This document shows, piece after piece, positions 1-12,054 of a DNA stretch of 64,000 bases. A program made the translations under genes and the position numbers. The first letter of the stretch is position 1; each line of letters starts with the position of its first letter. The stretch is taken from NCBI GenBank assembly GCA_002077045.2, contig KZ111148.1, positions 962,791 through 1,026,790 of the forward strand, given 5' to 3'. The notes beneath the pieces are model-generated. The model was not told the DNA's origin. It saw only the letters and a list, made by a program, of their open reading frames with translations, and did no database searches. The DNA comes from Rachicladosporium sp. CCFEE 5018. Its lineage: Eukaryota; Ascomycota; Dothideomycetes; Cladosporiales; Cladosporiaceae.

Positions 1-205
1 TACCGCGGTAGGTAGGGAGTGGTCCACATGGAGACCAATCATGGTCGTCTGAGTTGGGTCATGGAAGGTGATGGACGTCGATGGGACATGTACTCTTGCT
101 CTCTTGGCGCGCAGTCGGGCTCCATGCGCTCTGACTGCGCTTGGCAGAGACTTAAGATGCAGCACGGATGGAAGTCCTGGGCCCAGTAACGTAGGTAGGG
201 AGGCC

Positions 206-1645
206 TCAAGCGAGAGGCTCAGCAGCAGAGTTCTGCACACTAGTCCAACCAGGATCCGGTAAATGCTCTCCCACATACCCTTCCCTCTTGACTTGTAATA
301 GCGCAGCATCAATCTCCAGGCTTAGACGCTCAGCCAATGCCCGTCGACTCTCATCTTCGTCCTTCATCAACCTCATCACAATACTATGGAGGTCCATCGC
401 TGTACCAGCCCGTAGTTCCGGCAGCAGAGCACAGAGATTGCGAAAGACTGGCATGTCCGGCAACCTGCCAAACTTAATCCAGTCTAGCTTCGCGAGTGAG
501 AACTGTTCGGCAACACTCAGAGACGAGCGGATGATGGCATTGCTCCACGTTTCGTTCTCTTTGATATTGTTGCACACTTCGCCGTAGTTCACCGCGATGT
601 TCTGTATCCGCCGTACCAGTATCGTAATGATCAGCTCGCTCAACGATGCCACCGCTAGTGTGCCTAGCCATGCTAGCTGCCACCACGCCGCCATGTTGAC
701 CATACAGATGACTGACGCTGCGCACGCGACGGAGCCGGAGAGTATCCACAGCCAGTGTAGGATATTGTTTTTAGAACTGCGGTTGAACGTGTAGGTCATC
801 CGCGCCCACGTCTCCAGCGTGTCTTGCCGAGCGACGAAGATGATCTTACCACCTTCAGGACGTTGGTAGATCGCGTGACGACGTGTTGGGTCCTCCTTGA
901 TGCGGCGGTCCAGCTTGTCCTTCGTGCGCACCATAGGAACGAAGCTTACGCTCACAGAAGCGGTCCAATGAGATGTGTAGGAGAGGAAGAGGACCGATGA
1001 CCATATGTCGCCTTGGAGGATGCTGAGGATGGTGCCGCTGAGAAGGAGCAGCCCGGCAAGGAGGGAGATCAGGCTCAGACATATGATCTCGAAGCGGACA
1101 GAGGTACTCTCGGTGGTCGACTTCTTGGTTCTAGAAGAGACTCTGGCCGGGCGTGCGACGCCCTGGATATCTTCCAGATGCACAATAACAAGGTCGTTCT
1201 GGGGGTAGCGTGAGGGCTGATAGCCAAGTATATCCGCGAGCCAGAAGTTGCCACCGGAGACCGGCAGCTCACTGAAGCTGATGTCTGTCTTCACATCAAG
1301 CACACCAATGTCGGCTTTGCACATCTCGGTCGCTGGATGTATCGACTTCTGCTGAGATACTACGTGATTGACAAGCATCTTGAACGGTGCTAGCACTCCA
1401 CCGACCATCATTGTATGAGGCCATCGAAAAATGCCTGGATTTGGCTGATTGTACAGCCTGACTGCACTCGCTGCGGCGCGAGGGTTGTGCAGGACTGCCA
1501 GAAGGGCCAAGGGGTCGAAGGACAGTTCCTGGCTGGTCTTGCGCAGTGATGCTGGTAGGATATCGCCCAAGGGTAGAGATGCTGCTGCTCCTTCGGCAAA
1601 GATGCTCAGCAGGGTCCATAGTGGAATTCGAGGGTGGCCAGACAT
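206..1645 (-). CDS. Multi-pass membrane protein of unknown function
   Basis: An open frame of 479 codons runs from the ATG at 1645. It has four strongly hydrophobic stretches, at roughly residues 186-209, 213-236, 291-314 and 318-340, with soluble flanks. It should therefore be an integral membrane protein. I do not recognise a named domain. An in-frame stop lies just upstream of this ATG, but the gene may begin further out. A coding-like stretch starting near 1943 could splice in through introns at about 1757-1815 and about 1650-1710, the second with an unusual GTCGCT donor; this would add about 60 residues. That extension is inference. The gene is transcribed divergently from AKR1. I am sure of the main exon and unsure of the 5' end. 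Confidence 0.65.
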   Translation of the reverse strand: MSGHPRIPLWTLLSIFAEGAAASLPLGDILPASLRKTSQELSFDPLALLAVLHNPRAAASAVRLYNQPNPGIFRWPHTMMVGGVLAPFKMLVNHVVSQQKSIHPATEMCKADIGVLDVKTDISFSELPVSGGNFWLADILGYQPSRYPQNDLVIVHLEDIQGVARPARVSSRTKKSTTESTSVRFEIICLSLISLLAGLLLLSGTILSILQGDIWSSVLFLSYTSHWTASVSVSFVPMVRTKDKLDRRIKEDPTRRHAIYQRPEGGKIIFVARQDTLETWARMTYTFNRSSKNNILHWLWILSGSVACAASVICMVNMAAWWQLAWLGTLAVASLSELIITILVRRIQNIAVNYGEVCNNIKENETWSNAIIRSSLSVAEQFSLAKLDWIKFGRLPDMPVFRNLCALLPELRAGTAMDLHSIVMRLMKDEDESRRALAERLSLEIDAALLQVKREGYVGEHLPDPGWTSVQNSAAEPLA

Positions 1646-2247
1646 TCTGCCTCACGGTGTCGCCTGAACGAAGTCCCTGCACTATGCAGCTCCCTTTAGC
1701 GACCCAAGGCCGACTTTTGGTCCGTGATCAGCGGCAACATGTACCCGTAAGACATCCTGAGCGACTTTGTATGTTGGTTATATAAGAAGGAGAGGACGAT
1801 AAGAGATATGTTACCTGTACACGCCTGCCCTGTTCCAGATGAAGCTGGTGCGCCTCATCAGCCCCCGAGTCGTCCACGACGCACACGGCGCAAAACGGCG
1901 TCTGCACAGTGTGCATGATTAGCGTCGCGGTGAATGGGCCCAATGATAACGAAGATCGTCTGGTGCGGACGCCTATACTTCAGTGATCTCGATATCTGCG
2001 CAAATGCCGCCGTAGAAACGTACATATAGAAGGCAGGGAAAGATTGAAGAGCCGCGAATCGCTCACCGAGCACTCGAAGCGTGACTTCCGGTCCTCGAAA
2101 CCTGCTTAGGTAAGGTGGTGATCCGTGACTTCAGCACCGCCGCCTGAGTCGATGCGAGTACGCGTCAGTGTGTTCCAAGGCAATCACATCACTCATGACG
2201 ATACCATAGTCAATACCGCTGCGTGCGGCGACATCGGAAGAGCCATC

Positions 2248-4656
2248 ATGTCTTCTCACGACACATTGTCATCCTCTGACGACTCCAGCAGACGAGACCG
2301 GCTGAGCGACTCCTCCAAAGATGGCCGCGATAAGGTCGAGCTCAGCGACTTGGACTCGACTCCACCGAAACTGCCCATAGAGCAGGATCTGATGCAACTG
2401 GCGCGACTGGGCGAATTACGGGCAATACAAAAGCTATTCGATAGCGGCACATACAATGCAAAGTCAAGGGACGATCAGGGCATCACGGCGCTGCATGTAT
2501 GTAGACATAGCAGTATTATAGCAATCAGTACACCTGCTGATGATCATCTCAGTGGGCTGCTATCAACGGACATCATGCGCTGTGTCACTTCCTTCTCCAG
2601 TCTGGCGCCGAGGTGAACGCGAAAGGCGGCGATGCTGAAGCGACCCCAGTCCTCTGGGCGAGTAAGCGATGTCACCTGCAGGTGCTTCAACTTCTTCTGG
2701 CGAACGGAGCGGATCCGTTGGCTCGCGATGATCAAGGCTACAATCTTTTGCACTCTGCCACACTGGACGGCAACATTCTCCAACTTACACTTCTACTCCA
2801 TCAGCCAGATCTGCCCGTCGATGTTCCCGACACACAAGGTCACACGAGTCTCATGTGGGCCGCGTACAAAGGCTATCCGTCGTGCATCGATTTGCTGCTG
2901 CGATGGGGAGCAAACGTGTACGCCGTGGACGACATGGGATTTACTGCACTGCATTGGGCGCTCGTTAAAGGCAACTACGCCTGCATTCAGAAGCTTGTAG
3001 AGTATGGCAGCGATCGCTTTGCAGTGAGCAAGGCCCAAGACGGCGCGACCGAAGGCGACACACCGGCGATGACTGCCGCGAAGATGAAGTCGGACGTTCA
3101 GTGGCGTAAGGCGTTGCTGGACTCTGGCTTCGACGAGCACGGCAATCCGATCTCGTTCCCAATACCATTCGTCAAGGACAGGCGACTCTTCTTCCAGCGG
3201 TTCTTCTTCCTTTGGCCGTTTGTTCTCGGCGGCTTGCAGCTTCACATGCTCGCCTACATGCTGGTCTATCTTTCGATTCCCGGAGTCCTCATCGTCGGCT
3301 ATGCCTTGCAGTACACTGTACAGAAGCTGTTCCGATGGGCGCCGAGCGAGGTGAACAGTATGCACAAGACACCTTTCCTGGCCGGCATTTTTGCAGCCAC
3401 ATTCTTCTGGGTTGGCGTCCGTTACGTCTTTGCCATACTACCTAGTGCGTTCTGTCTTCTCTCCAAGCAATGCACTCTCGCTAACAGCCATCAGATACCT
3501 TCACCTCCAATTTCTTCCTCAATATCGCATTCACCACATGCTACGGCTTCTGCGCACACTTCTACTACCTCACGATGACTAGCGATCCCGGCTACATACC
3601 CAAGAGCAGCAGTCGCGGCCAAACGAAGAAAACGATTGACGACCTGCTTGATCATAGCGCATTCAACGAACAGCATTTCTGTACACTATGTATGATACGA
3701 AAACCACTGCGGAGTAAGCATTGCCGTCGCTGCGGGCGATGCGTCGCGAAGGAGGACCAGTAAGCCCACAATGCTATATGTGGTGTCGATATCAGAGTAC
3801 TGACAGTGACCTCCAGCCACTGCCCATGGGTCGATAACTGCGTAGCAGTAAACAACCACAAGCACTTCGTTCTGTACATCCTCTTTCTGATCCTCGGTAT
3901 CGGCCTGCTAATTCGACTTACTCTTGCTTGTATGAATCATCTTGTCATTCTCCCTCCTTGTATCCTCCTGACCATGACACAGACATCGAGGCCCTCCCAT
4001 CACCACCCGCCTCATCACTTCATTGCGAGATCCTCTCTCCCGAGCTCTGCGCTCAGTGGTCGAAAGACCCTCTCACCCTCGTCACCAATGCCTGGGCAGC
4101 CCTTCAGCTGAGCTGGACATTCATGCTGGTGTTCGTGCACTTCACCCAGATCGCCCGTGGGGTCACGACCTACGAGTCTATGCGCACGAATCATCTAGCT
4201 CCAAATTCTGTCACGTCAGCGCTCACCTCAGGTACTCTGGACCCCGAGATCGCAGGTCTGACAGCTTCGGGCGGAGGACCTGACCTCTCCGGTAATGGCG
4301 TGTCCGGGCATGCCCATGGCAAGGCGAAGAAGAAGAAAGATGGATCTTTCGCGTCCTGGTCCCGCACTCTCGGTCTCGATGTCTTCTTTACAATCGCCTT
4401 CCAAGGATACAACAAAACTCGCGACCCTTCATCACCTCGGCCTGTCAAACGCAGCAACCCCTTTACTAGAGGTGTTGTGCGCAACTGTACGGACTTCTTG
4501 GGCGATGGCGGGGTGTTCGGGGGGAGGGAGAGCGGCGTGTCGATGCTAGGTGGAGAACGGGTGGACTATAGGATGATGTACGAGGTGCCGAGGGGTGGAG
4601 GCGGAGGCTACAGGGGAGGGTACGAAGCTGTTGACGGTGGCGAGGAAGAAGTGTAG
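2248..4656 (+). CDS. AKR1: Ankyrin-repeat palmitoyltransferase Akr1 (DHHC type)
   Basis: Protein S-acyltransferase that transfers palmitate to cysteines of target proteins, known in yeast to act at Golgi/endosomal membranes. Five exons are phase-consistent: 2248-2496, 2553-3444, 3495-3759, 3817-3929 and 3983-4656, with introns of 50-57 nt, giving 730 aa. The ATG at 2248 is preferred over an upstream in-frame GTG. An acidic Ser/Asp-rich N-terminus is followed by about five or six ankyrin repeats (about residues 50-260, for example TALHWA), paired hydrophobic segments, a Cys-rich zinc region (CTLC...HCRRCGRC) and the catalytic DHHCPWVDNC near residue 468. More membrane helices and a TTYE motif (the TTxE motif of DHHC enzymes) follow, then a basic and Gly-rich tail. 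The DHHC codons are split by the third intron, so single-frame reading misses the motif. Length and domain order match the family. Confidence 0.93.
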
Positions 4657-4833
4657 AGATATGGAAGTGGAGTGGAAGGAAGTGCATACTATACCCCGGC
4701 GTTCTTGTATTGAAGGCAGACCTGTATAGATCATGTCCCTAGTCTCACGCGGCCTCAACGGCAAGGTTTCGGCAGCTGGAAGGAAGCCATCGCTGACGAG
4801 GCTGAATTAGTCCTTGCCGACGACGGACTGCTC

Positions 4834-5715
4834 TCAGAAGTCCGTCCTACTCCGCGCTGGTCTCGGCAGTGATGAGGCGATGGTCGGATCCTCGAGACGG
4901 AGTGCTACATTGCGATCGCACTGCACATCGGCGAGAGGCATGTACAAACTCGGTTGCATAAACTTCGTAAATCTGTTCCAGTTCAGATCGCACTTCTGTC
5001 GTGAGACGCGCTCTCGGTCCTCGGGTAGGTCGGGCATTATTACCACTATGAATGTCCAGCTTCGCGGTTGCTTCGAAGCCCGAAATTGCTGCCTTGGTAG
5101 GAGGTCTTGGTGGTCTATCCCGAGTCCGTACGAGTCGTGCGGTGGCACCTGGGATCTCTCGAGAATTTCACGCCAACGCGAGCAAGTGGGACATTGTCTG
5201 ATGTGACCAAACGCAGATTCGTCGCATTACCAGACATCGGCGATCACTGGGTGTGGTATACAGGTACGTGGTGCGGCTCTGCTCTTGGCGGTGTTATAAG
5301 CAATGAAGGTTCGGAGGCTCATACCCCAGAGCGTGTCGTGCATGTGGCAATGAAAGGGTTCCACCCATAATTCTCCGATCGCGTGGGCGAGCATGGCGGT
5401 GCGCCAGAATCTCGGACCTGATCGGTTGGCTTGATGGTGTCATCAGCAGATGTCCGCTGCGGTTTCGGTCGCCAAGTGACGTGGCAACAAGAAAGTTACC
5501 TGTGGGACGAGGTACTTGGCGGATGGTCGAGCTTGTCTCGGCGCGAACGATGTACTCTGCCTGTTGTCGGCAATTCACTCGTGCTGACGGTGACAGCAGT
5601 CAGATGTAGCACTGGACTAGACTTCACTGCGATTTCGCTAACACGTTGTAGGGCTGTAAAGAGGAGAATCAGTCGGAGGGAGTGAGGTGGGCGGAGTACG
5701 GGGTCTTGGCGTCAT
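4834..5715 (-). CDS. Unknown five-exon protein (reconstructed model)
   Basis: No single long frame exists here, but five short frames join with matching phases: 5643-5715, 5500-5583, 5268-5429, 5149-5197 and 4834-5092. The introns are 56-70 nt with GT...AG ends, and CTGAC/CTGAT-like branch sites are visible in two of them. The result is a 208-aa protein with a Pro/Thr-rich N-terminus (begins MTPRPRTPPTSLPP) and a Trp/His-rich centre containing WVEPFHCHMHDTLWG. I do not recognise a family. The phase agreement across four junctions supports a real gene, but two donors (GTACCT, GTGCCA) are not ideal. It lies tail to tail with AKR1 and head to head with the secreted NTF2-like gene. The alternative is a decayed gene. 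Confidence 0.42.
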
Positions 5716-6323
5716 GTTCTAACTTCAGCTACACCTCCTCCCTTGGCAACGCTTCGCAGAGCAAGTATATGCACCCCCCAAGACGTCCAAGACCCCTCCC
5801 GCTGGCTTTCCGCTGTAAGCTGATGAGCGCCGCGCTCTTGGAAACCCCGCTGTCACTCCCCTTCTGTGTACTCTGAGCTTGAGGCTCTCTGCTTGCACCG
5901 CATCAGGATCCTACGCTGGGCTTGGAAGCTTGGTGTTTCTATCTCTGGAATTATGGCATTGTGACTTGTCCAATCTCCGTCACAGAAACTCGCTTCTGGC
6001 TTTGGCAACTATGCCTACTCGGACCATCTCTGCTCCAAGGCGGCCCCATGCAAAGACCGACTTGGTAGATGTCAGATTCCGGTATTCGCAATGCCATAGA
6101 CCTGAGCAAATAGTTCCACTTGCTGCCACGTGCGGTGAAGTGATCAGGAGGACCTCGTATATGAAGGTAGGTGTCTCTCAGTTGCAGGTCTTCTCTCATC
6201 ATCCAACACACAATCGGTACTTTCCAAGGCCTCATTCAATTGTCCACCAGTCACCTTCAATCTCGATATCCTCTAGTCCTTGATACATCCAAGGCTGTCC
6301 CAGTTCCCTCTGTCAAGAACAAC
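5716..6323. other. Intergenic region between divergent genes
   Basis: About 600 bases between the unknown minus-strand gene and the secreted NTF2-like gene. I see only short, unconvincing frames. The last 100 bases before 6324 are pyrimidine-rich, as in many fungal 5' leaders, so the stretch is probably a shared promoter region. Confidence 0.4.
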
Positions 6324-7080
6324 ATGCGTGCCTCCACGATCTTCGCCGCTGGCACCCTCATGGCCTCCGCTCTCGCTGCGCCCTCTCCTCGTGGCTACGG
6401 CGGCTGGGGTAACCGTGGCGGACGCGGTTGGGGCAAGCATGGCCAGAACGGTAATGCGGACGTCTGCTTGACCGATGATGACGCGCTCGCCGCCGCCGAC
6501 ATCTTCCGCCACCTCATTCAGCAGTATTCCGATGAGCTCGCCCTCGACGCCCTGACCGAGGACTTTGTTGACTGGACCTCTGCTGTTGCGATCATTCGCA
6601 ATCGTGGTGCCGAGCTCCCATTCATCGTCAATGAGATCCTTTTCGACGGTCGCCAGGCGTTCATGGACGCTCAGGGCTCGCAGCCTCAGATCCCCTTCGA
6701 GACCCTCAATGTCTTCCATGGCTGCAACTCGACTACCGTCAGGTGGCAAACGACTCGCTCCGCCAACGGCCAGAAGACCGAGACCGCTGACATTGTGAGT
6801 CAATGAATCCCCGCTGTTGTCTCCTGTGACAGAGACTAACATTACATCTCAGCCCGTCGTCGGCATCGCAATCCTCGAGACCGTCCCAGACGCCGACAAC
6901 TCCTACGGCTTCCGCGTTAAGACTCTCTTCTCCGAGTTCAACGCGGCCGCGTGGCTTGTCAACAACGGTGTGTTCAAGCCCAACGGAACCGTCTCTCCAG
7001 TCGGCGTCGACCCTACGCCCGCGCCGAAGCCGGCCAAGCGCGCTGTCTTCGATGACAGTCTCCGTGGTCCGGCAATCTAG
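6324..7080 (+). CDS. Secreted NTF2-like protein
   Basis: Two exons, 6324-6794 and 6853-7080, with a 58-nt intron that has a GTGAGT donor and a CTAAC branch point, encode 232 aa. The start at 6324 gives a clean signal peptide (MRASTIFAAGTLMASALA), and an in-frame upstream extension would spoil it. A Gly/Arg/Trp-rich stretch follows, and then a domain of about 150 residues beginning CLTDDDALAAADIF. The order of helices and strands suggests the cone-shaped NTF2-like fold common in small secreted fungal proteins; this is inferred from pattern, not from a search. The C-terminus is Pro/Ala-rich. Function is unknown; effector-like or small-ligand binding roles are only possibilities. Confidence 0.72.
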
Positions 7081-7346
7081 ATCACTATCCAGAGCTTCAC
7101 GCGCAACATGGGTGGTAACTTTTGGGTGGTTGCTAGGCACTTCACAGCCCGTTTCCTATTCGCTCGCATTTGCGTCGGCGTCGGCTTCTGCATATACTGG
7201 AGGGATTGGTTGGGTTGGTAGGGTATAATGTCTCGTATTCTCTGTTCGGTGCCCGAGAGCGTGGCAGTGGGATAGACGGAAAGTACTGTACATATCAGCT
7301 TTCACACAATGCATTGTCGCCTCGGAAGTCAGTACAGTGACCTACT

Positions 7347-7799
7347 CTACTTCGCCTCTTCCGCTTCCTTCGCATCGCCTCCTTCCTCGGTCTGCGCCGC
7401 GCCGTCCTTCTCGACGTAGCCTTCAGCAACAACGTCCTGCACATCAGTCACATAGCCGTATACCATCCATCCCACGAGACCCAGGCCTCCCAAGGCCACG
7501 ATCAATCCTGCTAGCACGCCCCTCCTGCCCTCTGCGCCGGGCATGAAGAGCCGTGTTCCCCACTTCAAAGCGGGCGTCACCAGAGCCCTCCTTTCAGCCT
7601 CTAGTTCGGGGTTCATCGTGACCAGCAGACCGATCAGAGCAAGCAGAATAAGCATCAAGAGTAAAGCCGTGAGGACCTGGATGAAGGCCAGAAGGAGTGA
7701 AATATTCTTGGTCGTCTGGAGAGTCTCGAAGCCGGCTGCTACGAGTGGCTGGACGGACGAAAACGCCAAGTTGATCTGGCGGGAGTAGGGGATTCCCAT
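7347..7799 (-). CDS. Small fungal membrane protein, two hydrophobic helices
   Basis: A single-exon frame of 150 codons starts MGIPYSRQINLAF. A hydrophobic segment at about residues 33-62 and a second at about 94-116 flank a short charged loop (NPELEAERRALVTP). The C-terminus is acidic and Ala/Glu-rich (AQTEEGGDAKEAEEAK). It resembles conserved fungal hypothetical membrane proteins that I know only as uncharacterised, so no function is assigned. It is convergent with the secreted protein gene, ending 266 bases from its stop. Confidence 0.65.
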   Translation of the reverse strand: MGIPYSRQINLAFSSVQPLVAAGFETLQTTKNISLLLAFIQVLTALLLMLILLALIGLLVTMNPELEAERRALVTPALKWGTRLFMPGAEGRRGVLAGLIVALGGLGLVGWMVYGYVTDVQDVVAEGYVEKDGAAQTEEGGDAKEAEEAK

Positions 7800-8591
7800 C
7801 TTGACTGTCTCGAAGATTCAATCGACCCTGTTGCGCTTGGATGTCGAAGGCGAGCACTACGCTCTGGCCTTATTCACACTTCGCGCGAGGTCGAGACGGG
7901 TTGATGTTGCTCTGCGACTAGGCACTTCTCGCTGCGTGGTGCTCAAAGGCGGTCACAATCCTTCTCATGCGGATCGTAACATGCGATACCGGCACCTGCA
8001 TGCATCCTGGCGCACCTGGCACCCTAGCCCTCCCACCTTCTGGTGGTGTGACGTAGCGAGAATCATCGCATCTGTATGTGTCAGCCGCCACACCTCCACC
8101 CGCAACGCCGCTAGCAAGAGCTACCCCGGACACGCCGCTCGTCTCAATGCGATAAGCAGGTCCTTGGAGTAAAGCTGGGCATTCTGTGGGCAGATGTCGT
8201 GTTGGCTACTACGATTGAGCGTTTGCTGAATGTTCACGCGAGGAAGTGCTTTCATCAATAATGACTGTGTGTTCCACAGCATCAGACGAGACGCATGTGT
8301 TCGGTGTATGTTCACAGTATCGGCCAGCAGTCGACGTGTGCTATGCAGAGCGCCCAATGACCATTACGTTGTAAGACATTGAGTGAGCAAACCAAGACCC
8401 AACATACATCAAGCTACTATGTACACCTGTGCCTACAATAGTAACACAACAGTGCCAAAAATCTCTCCCCTCCACTCCACCTAAGACTTCTTCCCGCTAC
8501 ACCTGTAATAACGCAAGGAGAGATGAAACACTGGTATCTTAGTATACGAGACCACATTTGTCGTTGTGCTTGTCTGTATTGCAACCTCCGT
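7800..8591. other. Intergenic region, no supported gene
   Basis: About 790 bases between two minus-strand genes. They should hold the promoter of the small membrane protein and the 3' region of the H+-ATPase. I see no RNA gene, repeat or coding frame worth calling. Confidence 0.4.
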
Positions 8592-11500
8592 CTAGTCCTC
8601 ATCAGCGTCGTCGCTAGACTTCTGGCCCAACACCCATCGGAAGCCACCACCAAGCTCGTCCTTCTCTTGCTTGATCGTAAGCTTGCTGAGATGACCAATG
8701 ATGTTCTCCATCTGGGTGTCGTGGACGTTGCGGTTCTTGCGGCCGAGGTTGTCGAGGTAGGGAATCTTATTCATGACGAAGTAGACAATGGCGATGACGA
8801 TGGTCACACCAATGGCGTACATCCAGATGACGACGACGGTGACAACGTCGGTGTGGCCGTTTGTGGTCTGCACGAATTGCGACATTGGGTTGGGCAGAGG
8901 GCGCGTCTCGGCGTTACCAGCGAGCCAGCCGAAGATGCAGAAGAGGGTGGCGAGGACATCGACCATGAAGATGGCGCCGACGAGTTGCCATGAGGGGAAG
9001 GTCTCGCCACCGCGGGTGACGAAGATCAGCCAGTTCTCCGTGAGCGCAACTTCGAGGAAGAGAATCTCCTGAACGTTACCCCAGTTCTGGACAACACCGC
9101 CGTTGGGCAGGTACATTGTGCCGCGGATGACCCAGGTGCCGACGGCCAGCAGTATACCGAGGACGATGGAGATGATCCAAATCTTTGGCAACTGCCATTC
9201 AACGGGGCGCTGGTCAACGTGTGCGTTGTCGTAGGCGACAGCGACAGTGGCAAGATCGGCGAACAGGGCGATGAAGACGATGAGCTCGGAGCGGATGGTC
9301 TCGTTGATGATGATCATTGACGTGACGAGGTAGATCTCCAAGTGCAAGCAGAGGGCGATACGGTACTGGATGTAGGCCTTCATGCGCTGGAAGATCTGGC
9401 GAGCCTGCTTGATGGCAGTGACAATGGTAGACAGACCGGGGGCGAGGAAGACGATGTCGGCGGCGGCTTGGGCAGCCTCGGAGGCACCCTCGACGGCGAT
9501 ACCGCAGTCAGCCTTCTTGAGAGATGGAGCGTCGTTGACACCTGTGAATTATCAGTATTGCGTTGCAGATGTGGAATAGATACACTCGTACCGTCACCAG
9601 TCATGGCAGTCAAATGCCCACGCTGTTGCAGCATCTCCACGACCTGGTACTTGTGCTCGGGGAACACCTCAGCAAAACCATCAGCGCGCTCGACGAGATC
9701 GTGCTGAGTGCTGCCGGAGAGACCGCCATGTATGAGCTTCTGCGAGTTGTACACCTTTGTCCCGAGTGCTAACATCTTGCAAGTCTCCTTAGCGATGGCA
9801 ATAGCATCACCAGTCAACATCTTGACCGGAACACCCAGCTGCTGAGCCTCGATGATCGTCTGAGCGGTATCCTCACGGGGAGGGTCAAACATGGAAAGCA
9901 TACCGAGGAGAACCCACGGGTCATTGTTCTTCTGGTATGCGACACCGAGCGAGCGGAAACCACGGCGGGCGAACTCGGTTGCCTTGTCCCTGAATAGGTC
10001 GGCAGTTTCCTTGGAGCATGAGGTCAGGTTCAGGACAGCCTTGGGCGCACCCTTGGCGCAGGTAAACCGGTCACCACGCAGAGTGCAGATAGTGGTGATA
10101 CGCTTGGAGACAGGGTCGAAGGGCGTGAATTTCTCAGTCTTCCAGTCGTCCTTGAGGATGTCACGAGCCTTGGGGTAGCGCTTGAGGGTTAAGATGGTGA
10201 CTTTGTCAATCGGGTCGAGCGACTTGATGTTGTGAGAGGAAGCGAGTGCGGCACAGGCCATCATCCAGTTGACATCCTCTCCCTCAGCGACGTATGGCTC
10301 ACGAATGGAAAGCTGGTTGGCAGTGAGAGTACCGGTCTTGTCGGAGCACAAGATATCGACACCAGCGAGCGACTCAATAGCGGTGAGCTTCTGCACGATA
10401 GCTTGCTCCTTGGCGAGGTATGCGGCGCCGACGGCGAGCGTGGTAGTCGTGACGACGGGAAGACCGACAGGTACACCGATGATGAACAGGATCAAGACGT
10501 AATGGAGCAGAGTGTTTGACGAGTCCTCGGGTGTTGCCAGCTTGATGTGTCGGAAAAAGCCACCGATCCAGGCGAGGAGAATCCAGAACATGACGAGAAC
10601 GAGAAGCGCTGTACCGATGCTATTCATGATCGCCTTGAAGTGACCCTGATCCTTAGCACCTTGCACAAGAGAAGCAGTGCGACCGACGAACGAGAAGCGA
10701 GCCGAGGTCTGCGCGACAGAGTAAGCCTTTCCGCGCTTGCAGCCCGTGGTGTAGTAGACGACATCGCCCATGAACTTGTCAACAGCGAGAGACTCGCCAG
10801 TGATGGCAGACTGATCGGTGGCGACAATGGAGTGACCTTGATGCGCAACGCCTTCGCCCTCATCTTCCTTGTCTTCGGACCCGGTTGGATCCTCTTCGGG
10901 GTTGAGTGCGTGTTGCTCGCGGAGCTCCTTGTAGCGAGCGAAATCTTCGGGAACGTCGTAGTCGCAGATGAGACGGCAATCGGCCGGGACGCTTTGAGAC
11001 TCCTCGATGATGACAATGTCACCCGGGACGATCTCACGAGCCAAGATATCCTGCTCCTGACCTTGACGAACAACGGTGGCGCGCATAGCAATATCACCCT
11101 TGAGAGATGCGACAACATCGGCGGCCTGCTTTTCTTGATACCAGCCGACTGCGGCGTTGAGCAGGAGAATACCGATGATGACACCGAAATCGATCCATGA
11201 CCGGAGACCAGCGGCGAGGAGGACAGCAAGTTCCATGACTGTTCGTCTGGTCAGTATTGGTGTTTCATAGCTATGCACGGCGTGAAGCCGGTGGCTTGGC
11301 AAGGGTGGAGGCATGATTGCGCCCGTAGCTCCAGAAGCCGAGAGCTCGCAAAAAGCACAAGACAAGACTTGCAGCAGCCATTGAACGCGCAATTGGTGGG
11401 TAATACATGTGCAGTGAGTTCGAGAAGCTGTAGTGAATTACCATAGAGGACAGGACCAGTGAAGAACATCAAGAACTTGATGAATAGGTTCTCCTTCTCG

Positions 11501-12054
11501 GAGGTCAACTCGTTGAAGCCGAATCGCTTGCGGCGGCTCTCGACATCAGTGTTGCTGAGACCCTGCTTGATGTCGGACTCAAGCCACTCTTCAGGCACGG
11601 TGCCATCATCAGCGACAGCCGCCTTCTCCGACTTCCAGAACTAGACTACATGTCAGCGTGCGTTGCAATGTGGCTACGCAGGATGTAGATACGCACCTGC
11701 CACGCCTTCTTGGGCTTGACGTCGGCAGCGGTCGCATCGGCATTCTCTGCGTCAACAGCCTTGGGATCCCGGTATGTGGAGATATATTTCTGAAGCGCAG
11801 TGTACTCGTCTATATCCCGTGTCAGTCGCGTCTGTGGCGCTGACGTCCATCTGTGTGCGCGTCTTACCGAGGTCGTTGATATCGCCAGGCGCCTGAGACC
11901 ACTTCCGTGACCTGCGTTGAGATGTCAGTTGCTATTGTTCGCGAGCTGTACCGAAAAAGCGCGGAGCTGTTGAGATCGCGACGAACCTCGCGGCGGCATC
12001 ACTGTTGCCGTTCTCCATATCCTTCTCACCGAAGCTGACGCGTGGAGCCGCCAT
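8592..12054 (-). CDS. Plasma-membrane H+-ATPase, plant-like P3A type
   Basis: P-type proton pump that sets the plasma-membrane electrochemical gradient using ATP. Six exons in transcript order: 11987-12054, 11868-11911, 11697-11809, 11442-11640, 9592-11238 and 8592-9541, all phase-consistent and giving 1006 aa. Seen in order: a variable N-terminus, an early membrane pair (VMELAVLLAAGL), the actuator motif TGES near 288-291, phosphorylation motif DKTGTLT with Asp441, KGAPK, MLTGD, TGDGVNDAP (split by the last intron) and a C-terminal membrane block. A roughly 35-residue acidic insert lies in the actuator domain. The sequence is closer to the plant-like second fungal pump than to classical Pma1, so no symbol is given. 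The intron at 11239-11441 is 203 nt, far longer than the others (50-75 nt). Confidence 0.93.

Noticed and set aside
10547..11200. 217-codon plus-strand frame
   Set aside because: It lies opposite the large H+-ATPase exon, is low complexity in acidic/hydrophobic residues, and has no motif.
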